Below, one piece after another: positions 42,082 through 49,616 of a stretch of 58,998 nucleotides of DNA. Origin of the DNA: an uncultured Oscillospiraceae bacterium (lineage in GTDB: Bacteria; Bacillota; Clostridia; Oscillospirales; Oscillospiraceae); the NCBI GenBank assembly GCA_947168655.1, contig CAMVMU010000006.1, positions 1 to 58,998 of the forward strand, read 5' to 3'. The stretch's first letter is position 1. The number at the start of each line of letters is the position of its first letter. Under the pieces are notes generated by a model, which saw only the letters and a program-made list of their open reading frames with translations, had not been told where the DNA came from and searched no databases. The translations under genes were made by a program, and so were the position numbers.

Positions 42082-42339
42082 ATGCGTCTGGATAAATATT
42101 TGAAGGTCTCCCGCCTGATCAAACGGCGGACCGTGGCCAACGAGGCCTGCGACAACGAGCGGGTATCCGTCAACGGCCGGGTGCAGCGTGCCTCCTACGA
42201 GGTGAAGGTGGGTGACCGGATCGCCATCCGCTTCGGCGCACGGACGCTGACGGTGGAGGTGGTCAGCGTGCAGGAGAACGCCGGCAAGGCGGACGCCGCC
42301 GCCATGTACCGGGAAGTGGCAAATCAAGACGCGGGATGA
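42082..42339 (+). CDS. rqcP: S4-domain RNA-binding protein RqcP (YabO)
   Basis: 85 aa. An S4 domain (MRLDKYLKVSRLIKRRTVANEACD ... VNGRV) is nearly the whole protein. RqcP works with RqcH on stalled 50S subunits to add alanine tails. The position between mazG and yabP matches Bacillus yabO. ATG 42082 follows AAGGAGG. The last codons lie inside the terminator stem at 42321-42365. Confidence 0.92.
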   Translation: MRLDKYLKVSRLIKRRTVANEACDNERVSVNGRVQRASYEVKVGDRIAIRFGARTLTVEVVSVQENAGKADAAAMYREVANQDAG

Positions 42340-42365
42340 ACACATTTCATCCCGCGTCTTGATTT
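42321..42365 (+). terminator. Terminator overlapping the rqcP 3' end
   Basis: AAATCAAGACGCGGGATGA pairs perfectly (19 bp) over a 7-nt loop; the tail is short (GATTTGCCC). It includes the stop codon of rqcP. Confidence 0.7.
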
Positions 42366-42493
42366 GCCCGCACCTTCGGTGCGGTTGGATCCAAATATTC
42401 CGGGAGGGGATACCAATCCCCTCCCGGGCCCACCCCACGCGCCTCGCAAAGGAATACTTCTCTCCGCATTCCCCATCATAATCGGGACACGCT

Positions 42494-42525
42494 TCTCATA
42501 TAGTTGACACAGACAAACTGTATGG
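42494..42525 (+). promoter_or_regulatory. Possible SigE-type promoter of yabP
   Basis: TCTCATATA at 42494-42502 and CAAACTGT at 42514-42521 weakly resemble -35/-10 boxes of sporulation sigma-E. CATATA lies 43 bp before ATG 42540. The spoIIID 5' exon has CATATA at the same distance from its initiation codon. Confidence 0.3.
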
Positions 42526-42539
42526 GAGGCGTTTTCTTT

Positions 42540-42824
42540 ATGGCATATGAGGTCAGCAGTTCGGTTCCGATGGAGCACCGCATGCAGCTGGAGGGCCGGG
42601 AGCGGCTGACGGTTTCCGGCGTGGAGGACGTGGTGCGTTTTGACGAGAGCTGCATCGTCATGACAACCTGCGTGGGCACCATGGTGGTGATGGGCAGCGA
42701 TCTGCATATCGGGAAGCTGATGCTGGACGGCGGTGAGCTCCACGTGGACGGGCGCATCGACGCCATCCAGTACGAGGAGAACCGCGCCGAGCGGGGCTCT
42801 CTCTTCTCCCGCCTGTTTGGATAA
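42540..42824 (+). CDS. yabP: Sporulation protein YabP
   Basis: 94 aa. The family pattern MEHRMQLEGRERLTVSGVEDVVRFDES ... GSDLHIGKLMLDGGELHVDGRIDAIQY is clear. It belongs to the YabP/YqfC family of mother-cell proteins needed for sporulation. GGGAGG lies before ATG 42540. It is followed 3 bp later by yabQ. Confidence 0.93.
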   Translation: MAYEVSSSVPMEHRMQLEGRERLTVSGVEDVVRFDESCIVMTTCVGTMVVMGSDLHIGKLMLDGGELHVDGRIDAIQYEENRAERGSLFSRLFG

Positions 42825-42827
42825 GCG

Positions 42828-43406
42828 ATGGAAAACCACGTGCTGCCCCAGCTGCAGCTGCTGTTGCTGTCCGTGCTGCTGGGCGCCGCGGGGGCTTTCG
42901 TATATGACATGCTCCGCTCCATCCGCCTGCGCTCCAGCCATGCCAGGCTGATGACCCAGCTGCTGGACGGTCTCTTCGTGGTTCTGGCGGCGCTGGCCCT
43001 GGGCGCCTTCGGCTTCCGGCAGGGAGGCGGCGAGGTGCGCCCCTATATCCTGCTCTACACCCTGCTGGGTGCGGCTCTGTATTATCTGCTGGCCGCGCCG
43101 CTGCTGCGCCCTCTCTGGTCATTCTGGGCCGACACAGCCGCCCAACTGCTGCGCCTGATGTGGCTTCCGGCGAAAACAATGGGCCGTTTTTCAAAAAAAT
43201 TATGTAAATTAGCAAAAAAAGACTTCCATTTTCTCCGCCGTTACGCTACAATAAAACGGTATAAGTGGGATTTTCTTCTGGTACACAGAGGAGCGAACGG
43301 CAAAGGAGGTCGCGTACACCGTGAAAAAGGCAAAAAAGACAAGGCGCGGTCCCGGTTTCATCACCACGCTGGTGCTGATCGTTCTGATGGCGGTGATCGG
43401 CATTGA
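42828..43406 (+). CDS. yabQ: Sporulation protein YabQ, overlapping divIC
   Basis: 192 aa as read. Four hydrophobic helices lie in the first 110 residues (LLLLSVLLGAAGAFVYDMLRS ...). They are followed by a basic KKLCKLAKKDFHFLRRYATIKRYK segment, typical of YabQ. The last about 28 residues (after GGRVHREK) come from a different frame of divIC and look like read-through; an ancestral stop may be lost. YabQ is a membrane protein required for cortex formation. Confidence 0.85.
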   Translation: MENHVLPQLQLLLLSVLLGAAGAFVYDMLRSIRLRSSHARLMTQLLDGLFVVLAALALGAFGFRQGGGEVRPYILLYTLLGAALYYLLAAPLLRPLWSFWADTAAQLLRLMWLPAKTMGRFSKKLCKLAKKDFHFLRRYATIKRYKWDFLLVHRGANGKGGRVHREKGKKDKARSRFHHHAGADRSDGGDRH

Positions 43407-43620
43407 GCTGGTCCAGATGTCCGGAGAATTGAAGCGCAAGAAGGCGGAGGAAGCCATTGTTTCCGCCCAGGTCCAGCAGGTCACCTGGGAAAACGAGGCT
43501 CTGAAAAGCGCGCTGGAAAAAGCCGGCGATGAGGAATTCATCAAGGATCTGGCCCGCGAGCAGGGCTACATCGAGTCCAACGGACGGCTTTTTATCGACG
43601 TCCACGGCATTGGGGACTGA
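43321..43620 (+). CDS. divIC: Cell-division protein DivIC/FtsB-like
   Basis: 99 aa. A single membrane helix (about residues 14-32) is followed by a coiled coil (ELKRKKAEEAIVSAQVQQVTWENEALKSALEK) and the conserved FIKDLAREQGYI. It is a septum formation initiator. The start is GTG at 43321, 11 bp after AAAGGAGG; it begins 86 bp inside the yabQ frame. A -10-like TACAAT at 43247-43252 may give it a separate promoter. Confidence 0.88.
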   Translation: MKKAKKTRRGPGFITTLVLIVLMAVIGIELVQMSGELKRKKAEEAIVSAQVQQVTWENEALKSALEKAGDEEFIKDLAREQGYIESNGRLFIDVHGIGD

Positions 43621-43662
43621 TCCGCTTCCCGCAGCAAATCATAAGGGAGAATAGCAGGCAGA

Positions 43663-44094
43663 ATGGAATTGGAAGTTGGCTCTATCGTTGCCGGTCGAGT
43701 GACCGGTATCACCAAGTTCGGCGCTTTTGTGGCATTGGAGGGCGGCAAGTCCGGCCTGGTCCACATCTCTGAGATCTCAAGCAGCTACGTCAACGATATA
43801 CACGATTTTCTCACCGACGGCCAGGAGGTGCAGGTCAAGATCCTGTCCGTGTCGCCGGAGGGGAAGATCAATCTGTCCATCAAGCAGACCCAGGCGCCGC
43901 CGGCCCACCGGCCCCGTCCGGCTCGACCTGTCTCCGGCGCCGCTTATTCGGCTGCGCCCGTCATGCCCGCCGTCGCCCCGGCGGAGCCGTCCTTTGAGGA
44001 CAAGCTGAAGCAGTTCATGTCGGTGTCGGACAGCAAACAGTCCGAGTTCAACCGCCATATGGCCGGCAAGCGCGGCGGCCGGCGCAGGAAATAA
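43663..44094 (+). CDS. S1-domain RNA-binding protein (YabR-like)
   Basis: 143 aa. An S1 domain spans residues 1-73 (VGSIVAGRVTGITKFGAFVAL ... GLVHISEIS ... QVKILSVSPEGKINLSIK). A Pro/Ala-rich linker and a basic C-terminus (GKRGGRRRK) follow. This is the equivalent of Bacillus yabR at the end of the cluster. It binds RNA, possibly ribosome-linked. RBS AAGGGAG. Confidence 0.9.
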   Translation: MELEVGSIVAGRVTGITKFGAFVALEGGKSGLVHISEISSSYVNDIHDFLTDGQEVQVKILSVSPEGKINLSIKQTQAPPAHRPRPARPVSGAAYSAAPVMPAVAPAEPSFEDKLKQFMSVSDSKQSEFNRHMAGKRGGRRRK

Positions 44095-44124
44095 CCTCTT
44101 GCATCTTTTTTGATATGCCATTAC

Positions 44125-44157
44125 AATAGCAGGTGATCAATCTGATCACCTGCTATT
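44125..44157 (+). terminator. Terminator of the yab-divIC cluster
   Basis: A 15-bp perfect stem AATAGCAGGTGATCA with a 3-nt loop, then TTTTTTGA. Confidence 0.92.
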
Positions 44158-44182
44158 TTTTGATCATCGGGAGGTTTGCTCC

Positions 44183-44917
44183 ATGGAAAAGATCGCTCTT
44201 GTCACCGGCTCGTCCCGGGGCATCGGCCGCGCCGTGGCCGCGCGGCTGGCCCGCAGCGGCTGGGCCGTCTGCATCAACTACCGGGTGCGGCAGGACTGTG
44301 CCGAGGAGCTGGCCGCGGCCCTTGCTGCTGAGGGCTGCCGCTGCATGGTCTGCCAGGCCGACGTATCCGACCGGGCGCAGGTCAACGCCATGGTGCGCCG
44401 GATCGAGGAGGCCTTCGGCCCCGTCTCCCTGCTGGTGAACAACGCCGGCGTGGCGGGACAGGCTCTGTTTCAGGACATCACCGACGAGCTGTGGCACCGC
44501 TACTTTTCCGTCAATGTGGACGGCGCCTTCCACACCATTCAGGCGGTGCTGCCACATATGCTCCACGAGCACGAGGGCTGCATCGTCAACGTCTCTTCCA
44601 TCTGGGGCCAGCGGGGCGCCAGCTGCGAGGTGACCTATTCCGCCACCAAGGCCGCCCTCATCGGCCTGACCCGCTCTCTGGCTGCGGAGCTTGCCCCCAC
44701 CCACATCCGGGTCAACTGCGTGGCCCCCGGCGTCATTCGGACGGACATGCTGGACGCCCTGCCCCCCGAAGTGCTGCCCCAACTGGCCCAGGAGACGCCC
44801 TGGGGCCGTCTGGGGACGCCGGAGGACGTCGCCCGTGCCGTGGCCTTTCTGGCCGGGGACGAGGCGGATTTCATCACCGGCCAGGTCCTCACTGTGGATG
44901 GCGGGTTTATTCTGTAA
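44183..44917 (+). CDS. Short-chain dehydrogenase/reductase (FabG-like)
   Basis: 244 aa, classical SDR. Cofactor motif TGSSRGIG at residues 8-15, NNAG near 86, catalytic Ser in VNVSSIWG and Tyr-x-x-x-Lys in TYSATKAA, and the C-terminal GQVLTVDGG. It is an NAD(P)H-dependent reductase. It resembles 3-oxoacyl-ACP reductase, but no fatty-acid genes surround it, so the substrate is open. Confidence 0.9.
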   Translation: MEKIALVTGSSRGIGRAVAARLARSGWAVCINYRVRQDCAEELAAALAAEGCRCMVCQADVSDRAQVNAMVRRIEEAFGPVSLLVNNAGVAGQALFQDITDELWHRYFSVNVDGAFHTIQAVLPHMLHEHEGCIVNVSSIWGQRGASCEVTYSATKAALIGLTRSLAAELAPTHIRVNCVAPGVIRTDMLDALPPEVLPQLAQETPWGRLGTPEDVARAVAFLAGDEADFITGQVLTVDGGFIL

Positions 44918-44930
44918 AATTGCGCAGGAA

Positions 44931-44960
44931 GAGAGCGCCGGACGGCTGTCCGGCGCTCTC
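44931..44960. terminator. Bidirectional terminator
   Basis: GAGAGCGCCGGAC pairs perfectly (13 bp) over a GGCT loop between two convergent genes; T-rich on the plus side, modest on the minus side. Confidence 0.8.
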
Positions 44961-44971
44961 TTTATTTGGCT

Positions 44972-45802
44972 TTACAGTCCCCTCGCCTTCAAGTCAGCCG
45001 CGATGTCCACGTACACGTCGCAGATGTCCGAGACGCCGTCTCCTCTCTTTTTCGTAAAGGGCATACGCCGCAGGTCGATGGCGTCCAGGTGGGAGATGCC
45101 CCGGAACACGCCGGATCGCAGCACGTGGCGCTCCGTGCCCCACAGGGCGGACTCCACGGACACGAGACCGTCGTTGGGTCCCTCGATCCGCCCCACGATC
45201 CAGTTGGCGGTGGACAGGTTGATATCCGAAAAGGGGTGGCGCATGACGCAGGCGTAGCTCTGATAGAGGATGCCGGGCACGTCCGGGTTCTCCTCGTTGA
45301 ACCGGTCCATGGCTCCGGTGGTAAAGCCCTGGCAGAGCTTGAGGAAGTCCGGTTTCCTGTCGCCCACCAGCCGGATCCAGTTGTCCACGGCAAAGGCCGC
45401 GATATTCCAGAGAGGACGGGGCGCCCGGAACAGGCGGTCAATGACCTTGGAGCCGCGGTGGGGCGTGGCGACGGTGGTGATGCTGGCGATTTTCCCGCCG
45501 CTGCCCAGTGAGGACGCCGCCATACGCACGTCCAGCCCGCCCTTGGAGTGGGCAATGACGTTCACCTTGTCGCAGCCGGTCTCCGCCAGGATCTCATCGA
45601 TCCGCTCAGCGATAGCTGCCGCGTTGGTCTCCACGCTGCCCCAGCAGTCCTGGAGCCCGTAATAGACCGCCGCGCCGCGCTTTTCCAGCTCATCAGGGAT
45701 GCGGCCCCAGTAGACGGGCCACTTTAGATCCCGGAATCCCGCACCGTGGACCAACACGATGGGGGATCTGGTTTTGCACTTCTCGTCCACGAAGGCGTTC
45801 AC
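44972..45802 (-). CDS. Lipase/esterase-like alpha/beta hydrolase, third gene of the radical SAM operon
   Basis: 276 aa. Oxyanion segment IVLVHGAGF, nucleophile elbow IAHSKGG (Ser near residue 97) and TVATPHRGS are typical of bacterial triacylglycerol-lipase/PGAP1-like folds. The catalytic His is probably in GISHLDAI near residue 245, preceded by NDGLVSV. No signal peptide is seen, so it should be cytoplasmic. Its ATG overlaps the end of the Cys-tail gene by 4 bp, tying it to that system. The target ester is unknown. Confidence 0.85.
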   Translation of the reverse strand: MNAFVDEKCKTRSPIVLVHGAGFRDLKWPVYWGRIPDELEKRGAAVYYGLQDCWGSVETNAAAIAERIDEILAETGCDKVNVIAHSKGGLDVRMAASSLGSGGKIASITTVATPHRGSKVIDRLFRAPRPLWNIAAFAVDNWIRLVGDRKPDFLKLCQGFTTGAMDRFNEENPDVPGILYQSYACVMRHPFSDINLSTANWIVGRIEGPNDGLVSVESALWGTERHVLRSGVFRGISHLDAIDLRRMPFTKKRGDGVSDICDVYVDIAADLKARGL

Positions 45803-46932
45803 CGGCGCCCTTCCCCCAGCTTGCGGCTCATCTCCTCATCCAGCTTCACGGCGCCGTAGAGGTTCTTGGCGCTGCAGCCGGCCCGGCCGCCGCCGGCACA
45901 GGCGCAGGCACAGGCGCAGGCACAGCTGCTGGCGCAGGCGCAGTGGCTGCCGCCACCGCCGAAGCCGCCGCCGCCAAATCCGCCGCCGCGGCTGCTGCCG
46001 CCGAAGCCGCCGGAGCTGTGGTGTGTCACAGGCGGCTTGGGCTTGTGGGCCGTACCGGTGCTGCCCGGCTTTGGCTTGCCGTCCGGCCCGGCGGGATACC
46101 ACAGGTTGTTGACGAACACGTAGTGGGTGCCGAAACCGCCGGAGTAGCCGTCATGACGGGCGGCGGCCACGATACAGTAGATCAGGGCGGCCACAATAAT
46201 GATGACCGTCAGCCGGAGCATCATCCTTCGAAAAACATAGCCGAAGTCATCCTCGTAGTCGTCATCCCCGCCGCCCCAGCTGCCGCCGGGCTCGTTGTCC
46301 CGGCTCATGCCCGGATCCAGTTCCGTAGGCCAGCTGGGATAGGAGGCGGTCAGCTGAAGTTTGGCGCCGTGGGGCAGGTCGGCGGCGCTTGCGGTGTTGC
46401 CGGACAGGGTCCAGCTGACGCCGTGATCCCCCTGGTAGTCCAGGCTCCCGTCCACGCCCTGGGGATGCTGCCAGGTGACGGTCATGTGGTCCACCCTGGC
46501 CTCGTCAAACCAGCCGGGGGTGTAATCGTAGATGACGGAGCCGTCCTCCCCCAGAGTGTACATATACTCCTGGATCCAGGAATAGGCGAAGTGGAAGGTC
46601 TCTCCGGCGTCAAAAGACTGATCCAGATAGACGTACATATAGCTGTTGTCAAAGCTCAGCCGCTCAATATTGTCGGTCAGGGCGGTCTCCTCCCGGATGG
46701 ATCCGTTGGGGATGCCGATCTTCAGCTTCTCGCCGTAGGGCAGCTCCTCCAGGGCCTTCCAGTCCAGGCTCACCGTGAAGAACAGGCTGCCGTCCTCTGC
46801 GTTGGGCTGCACGGTGACGTCGTAGTTCACGATCTCGTCGTAGTCCTTGGCCCATGCGGTGAACACCGTTATGGGCAGGATCAGCAGCGCCAGCAGCAGG
46901 GCGCTGAGCAAAACGGAAACTCTCCTCTTCAT
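45799..46932 (-). CDS. Membrane protein with Gly-rich linker and eight-cysteine Cys-Ala tail
   Basis: 377 aa. A signal peptide (1-28) is followed by an external beta-rich domain resembling DUF2207-type proteins (30-235), a membrane helix (240-257) and a cytoplasmic tail. The tail has a GGFGG-type linker (307-328), then cysteines at 331, 333, 337, 339, 341, 343, 345 and 353, mostly alternating with Ala, then GGGRAGCS and NLYGAVKLDEE. Outside the tail the only other Cys is in the membrane helix. It starts 1 bp after the radical SAM gene, with no gap for a promoter. The tail topology puts it on the same side as the enzyme. It is probably its substrate. Function unknown. Confidence 0.85.
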   Translation of the reverse strand: MKRRVSVLLSALLLALLILPITVFTAWAKDYDEIVNYDVTVQPNAEDGSLFFTVSLDWKALEELPYGEKLKIGIPNGSIREETALTDNIERLSFDNSYMYVYLDQSFDAGETFHFAYSWIQEYMYTLGEDGSVIYDYTPGWFDEARVDHMTVTWQHPQGVDGSLDYQGDHGVSWTLSGNTASAADLPHGAKLQLTASYPSWPTELDPGMSRDNEPGGSWGGGDDDYEDDFGYVFRRMMLRLTVIIIVAALIYCIVAAARHDGYSGGFGTHYVFVNNLWYPAGPDGKPKPGSTGTAHKPKPPVTHHSSGGFGGSSRGGGFGGGGFGGGGSHCACASSCACACACACAGGGRAGCSAKNLYGAVKLDEEMSRKLGEGRR

Positions 46933-46933
46933 G

Positions 46934-48319
46934 TCAGCAGCCCCCTTCCCGGTTTCCCTGCCGCAGCTGGCAGATATGGTCCATCTTGGCGCTCTCGGCG
47001 CGGATCTCCCGGCACTTCTCGCTGTTCCAGACCGTCTCCCAGGGATCCGTGAGGATGTTGCCCAGGGTGACGCCGCCCAGCCAGCTCTGGCAGGGCACCA
47101 CCGCGCCGTCCGGCGCGACGGCCATGTTGGAAAGGCACGCCCCGCAGCTGGGGATCAGCGTCAGGTCCATGCTCCGAAGCGTCTCCTCGTCCAGCCAGCC
47201 GGGGGAGGTGAAGTCCAGCTCCATGCCCAGCTCAAAGGCGGTGGAGGACGCCTTGCGCAGCACGGCCGCCAACTCATCGGACGTCAGCGCGGTGGCCCGG
47301 CTGGCCTCCCCCTCGGCGGCGCCGGAGGGGATCAGCCCCGAGCAGGTGGCGTAGCGCACGCCCAGAGAGCTGGCAAGCTCCAGCGTGGCGGCGTAGTCGG
47401 TGTTCAGAGAGCACAGCGGCGTGTTGACGGATACCATCAGGCCCGCCGCCACGGCGTTGCGGATGCCCTGGATGGTGCGGTCAAAGCCGTCCACGCCCAC
47501 CAAGGCGTTGTGTGTGGCGGCGTCGGCGGCGTACAGCGTCACCTGCACGCTGTCCAGACTGGCGCGGTAGAGATCCCGGCACAGCTCCGGCGTCAGCAGA
47601 AGGCCGTTGGTGTTGAGCCGGGTAACGAACCACTGGGCCTCCTCCACCAGCTCCACCAGATCGGGGCGCAGGGTGGGCTCGCCGCCGGTGAAAGTCACCT
47701 GGGGCACACGGGCCTGCCGCAGCTTCGCCAGCACCGTCTTCCACTGCTCCGTGGTGAGCTCCTCGCTCTCGCCCATGGGCTGGCCGGCGGCATAGCAGTG
47801 GAGGCACTTCTGGTTGCAGTGCCAGCCGCCGTTTTTCGTCATGGCGCTGACCATCAGATCCATCCGGTGAGGCGCCGTCATCTTGTCGGCGTACTCGCCC
47901 AGGCTCAGCGAGGCGATCTCCACCGCCGGCTCGCCGCCCCGGGCAACGGACACCAGGCTGTCCAGCATCAGCTCCAGATCCTCCGCCAGCACCGCCTTTT
48001 TGGTGCCGGGGTAGGTGCGCTTTGTGGCGGACACCGCCTTTTTCTCCATGATCTCCCAGTCCTCCGGGCCGATCTCCCTGCCGGAGTAGGGCTCCAGCTG
48101 GTCCATAAAGTTGGCCAGCAGCACAGCCCAGCTCAGGTTCAGCGGCACCAGCTTTGCACCGTTGATCAGCAGCAGAAAGGGATCGTCCGCAGCCTCGGAG
48201 CCCGGCGGGATCATATGCAGCCGCACCACGCCGGGACCTCTGGGATCCAGGGTGATATGGCGCACGCAATCCAGGTGAGCGCGCCGGTAGCGGCGCTCCA
48301 GCAACGTCATCTTTTTCAT
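46934..48319 (-). CDS. Radical SAM/SPASM enzyme with PqqD-like N-terminus
   Basis: 461 aa. The N-terminal about 130 residues (INGAKLVPLNLSWAVLLANF) resemble a PqqD/RRE-like peptide-recognition domain. The SAM-binding 4Fe-4S motif CNQKCLHC uses Cys 168, 172 and 175, with TFTGGEPTLRPD following. A SPASM-type region binds further clusters through Cys 392, 395, 410, 436 and 450, and the chain ends in GGC (461). This is the plan of enzymes that make thioether or C-C crosslinks in peptides (sactisynthase/ranthipeptide type). It is first in a three-gene unit. The start ATG 48319 has AAGGAGGG. Confidence 0.88.
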   Translation of the reverse strand: MKKMTLLERRYRRAHLDCVRHITLDPRGPGVVRLHMIPPGSEAADDPFLLLINGAKLVPLNLSWAVLLANFMDQLEPYSGREIGPEDWEIMEKKAVSATKRTYPGTKKAVLAEDLELMLDSLVSVARGGEPAVEIASLSLGEYADKMTAPHRMDLMVSAMTKNGGWHCNQKCLHCYAAGQPMGESEELTTEQWKTVLAKLRQARVPQVTFTGGEPTLRPDLVELVEEAQWFVTRLNTNGLLLTPELCRDLYRASLDSVQVTLYAADAATHNALVGVDGFDRTIQGIRNAVAAGLMVSVNTPLCSLNTDYAATLELASSLGVRYATCSGLIPSGAAEGEASRATALTSDELAAVLRKASSTAFELGMELDFTSPGWLDEETLRSMDLTLIPSCGACLSNMAVAPDGAVVPCQSWLGGVTLGNILTDPWETVWNSEKCREIRAESAKMDHICQLRQGNREGGC

Positions 48320-48676
48320 GGCGCCCTCCTTGTTTCTTGTCTCGTTACAGGTAGTATATCACATCTGTCCAAATTCGCAAGATGAACCGGCATAAAAAGG
48401 AGCCGCCCTGCATGCAGAGCGGCCCAAGCGGGTGGGATATTGGAAAGCTTCCGATTCAAAGGATACTCCCTGTCCCACCACTTGTAAATAGGAGGTTTTG
48501 CCGAATGGCGTCGCAGTTTGTGGTTTCCTGTCGGTGTTTTACAAATTTGTTAATTTTGCACAAATATGGTTTCCCTCTCTTTTCAACAGCACAACATTGT
48601 GCTATACTCCTTGTAAGGATAAGGGGATATGCCTCCCCGACCCTTGCCAGACCCATCGACGAAAGGAGCCAACACC
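48320..48676. other. 357-bp divergent intergenic region
   Basis: It separates the radical SAM operon from the hibernation-factor gene. It holds an imperfect hairpin near 48400-48425 (GCCGCCCTGCA) and the promoter at 48580-48608. A plus-strand open frame here has an implausible product and no RBS. I find no clear promoter for the radical SAM operon. Confidence 0.5.
48580..48608 (+). promoter_or_regulatory. Promoter of hpf with overlapping inverted repeat
   Basis: TTTTCA - 17 bp - TATACT. The dyad AGCACAAC/ATTGTGCT (48588-48603) fills the right part of the spacer and touches the -10 box, so it may be a repressor site. Confidence 0.65.
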
Positions 48677-49216
48677 ATGAAGTTCACATTTACCTGCAAG
48701 AAAGTCCCCCTGAATGATTCCATCAAGGAATACGCGGAGAAGAAGATCAGCAAGCTGGATCGCTTCTTCGCGGAGGAGGCGGAAGCATTTGTGACCTTCG
48801 CCGTAGAAAAAAAGAACCGCTGCACCGTTGAGTTGACGATCCGGGCGGCCAACGGAACGCTGTTCCGCGCCCAGGAGCAGGACACCGACGGCGATATGCG
48901 CGGTGCCATCGACGCGGCCGTCGCCTTCATCGACCGCCGCATCCGCAAGAACAAGACCCGCCTGGCCAAGAACCTGCGCACCGAGGCCCTTACCCCCGAG
49001 GTCCCTGCTGAGTTCGATGTAGCCGAGGACGTGGAGTTCAACGTGGTGCGCACCAAGCGCTTCGCCCTGGAGCCCATGACTATCGACGAGGCCATCCTGC
49101 AGATGAACCTGCTGGACCACCCCTTCTACATGTTCCGCAACGTGGACACGGAGGAGATCTGCGTGGTATATCAGCGCAAGGACGGCGGCTACGGCCTGAT
49201 TGTCGCGGAGAAATAA
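48677..49216 (+). CDS. hpf: Long-form ribosome hibernation promoting factor
   Basis: 179 aa. The N-terminal HPF/RaiA fold (MKFTFTCKKVPLNDSIKEYAEKKISKLDRFF) is joined to a C-terminal dimerisation domain (VVRTKRFALEPMTIDEAILQMNLLDHPFYMFRN). This is the Firmicutes long form, which pairs 70S ribosomes into 100S dimers in stationary phase. ATG 48677 follows AAAGGAG; earlier in-frame starts lack an RBS. Confidence 0.97.
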   Translation: MKFTFTCKKVPLNDSIKEYAEKKISKLDRFFAEEAEAFVTFAVEKKNRCTVELTIRAANGTLFRAQEQDTDGDMRGAIDAAVAFIDRRIRKNKTRLAKNLRTEALTPEVPAEFDVAEDVEFNVVRTKRFALEPMTIDEAILQMNLLDHPFYMFRNVDTEEICVVYQRKDGGYGLIVAEK

Positions 49217-49236
49217 CCCCCCTACTATATAACCCG

Positions 49237-49260
49237 AGCGCCGGACTTTTGTCCGGCGCT
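49237..49260 (+). terminator. hpf terminator
   Basis: AGCGCCGGAC/GTCCGGCGCT stem, TTTT loop, T7 tail. Confidence 0.92.
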
Positions 49261-49435
49261 TTTTTTGTTTTGCCCTCGGCGCAATCCCGTCCGCCCTATG
49301 GGGATAGTCTTTTGTCCGGAATTGCGTTTTTTATGGAAACAGCCGTTTTTTTGGAAGAAAAACGACGGTTTGCAGTTGACATAACAGATGTGGAAAACTC
49401 TGTGGAAATTGTGAAAAACCCAGTGGTAACAAGGT

Positions 49436-49464
49436 TTGTAACCAGTTGCAATCTTTGTTATAAT
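49436..49464 (+). promoter_or_regulatory. Upstream promoter
   Basis: TTGTAA - 17 bp - TATAAT. The -35 lies in an imperfect dyad TGGTAACAA ... TTTGTAACCA (49424-49445). Confidence 0.65.
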
Positions 49465-49556
49465 TTCTGTTAACCGGGAACGTTTTCGCCTCTTGCGGTA
49501 CTTTTTGTCAATCTCCGGCAGACGAAAAAAGGTCTTCTATCCTGTCGGAATGGCGC

Positions 49557-49585
49557 TTGCCAGCCGGTGTTTCCCGTGCTACAAT
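49557..49585 (+). promoter_or_regulatory. Proximal promoter of the acyltransferase gene
   Basis: TTGCCA - 17 bp - TACAAT, 31 bp before ATG 49617. Confidence 0.7.
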
Positions 49586-49616
49586 ACGGTGGATGTCACT
49601 GAAAAGGAGACTCGTT

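Larger units (their letters stand above)
49217..49616. other. 400-bp gap with two promoters
   Basis: It holds the hpf terminator, an AT-rich stretch with poly-T/poly-A, and two promoters (49436-49464 and 49557-49585) in tandem before the acyltransferase gene. The upstream one could also start a small RNA. No gene is seen. Confidence 0.55.

Noticed and set aside
48382-48717. Plus-strand 111-codon frame before hpf
   Set aside because: No RBS, implausible product, and it covers the hpf promoter and its start region.
49376-49404. TTGACA at 49376 as a third promoter before the acyltransferase gene
   Set aside because: The -10 position reads TCTGTG; the two promoters further downstream are much better.
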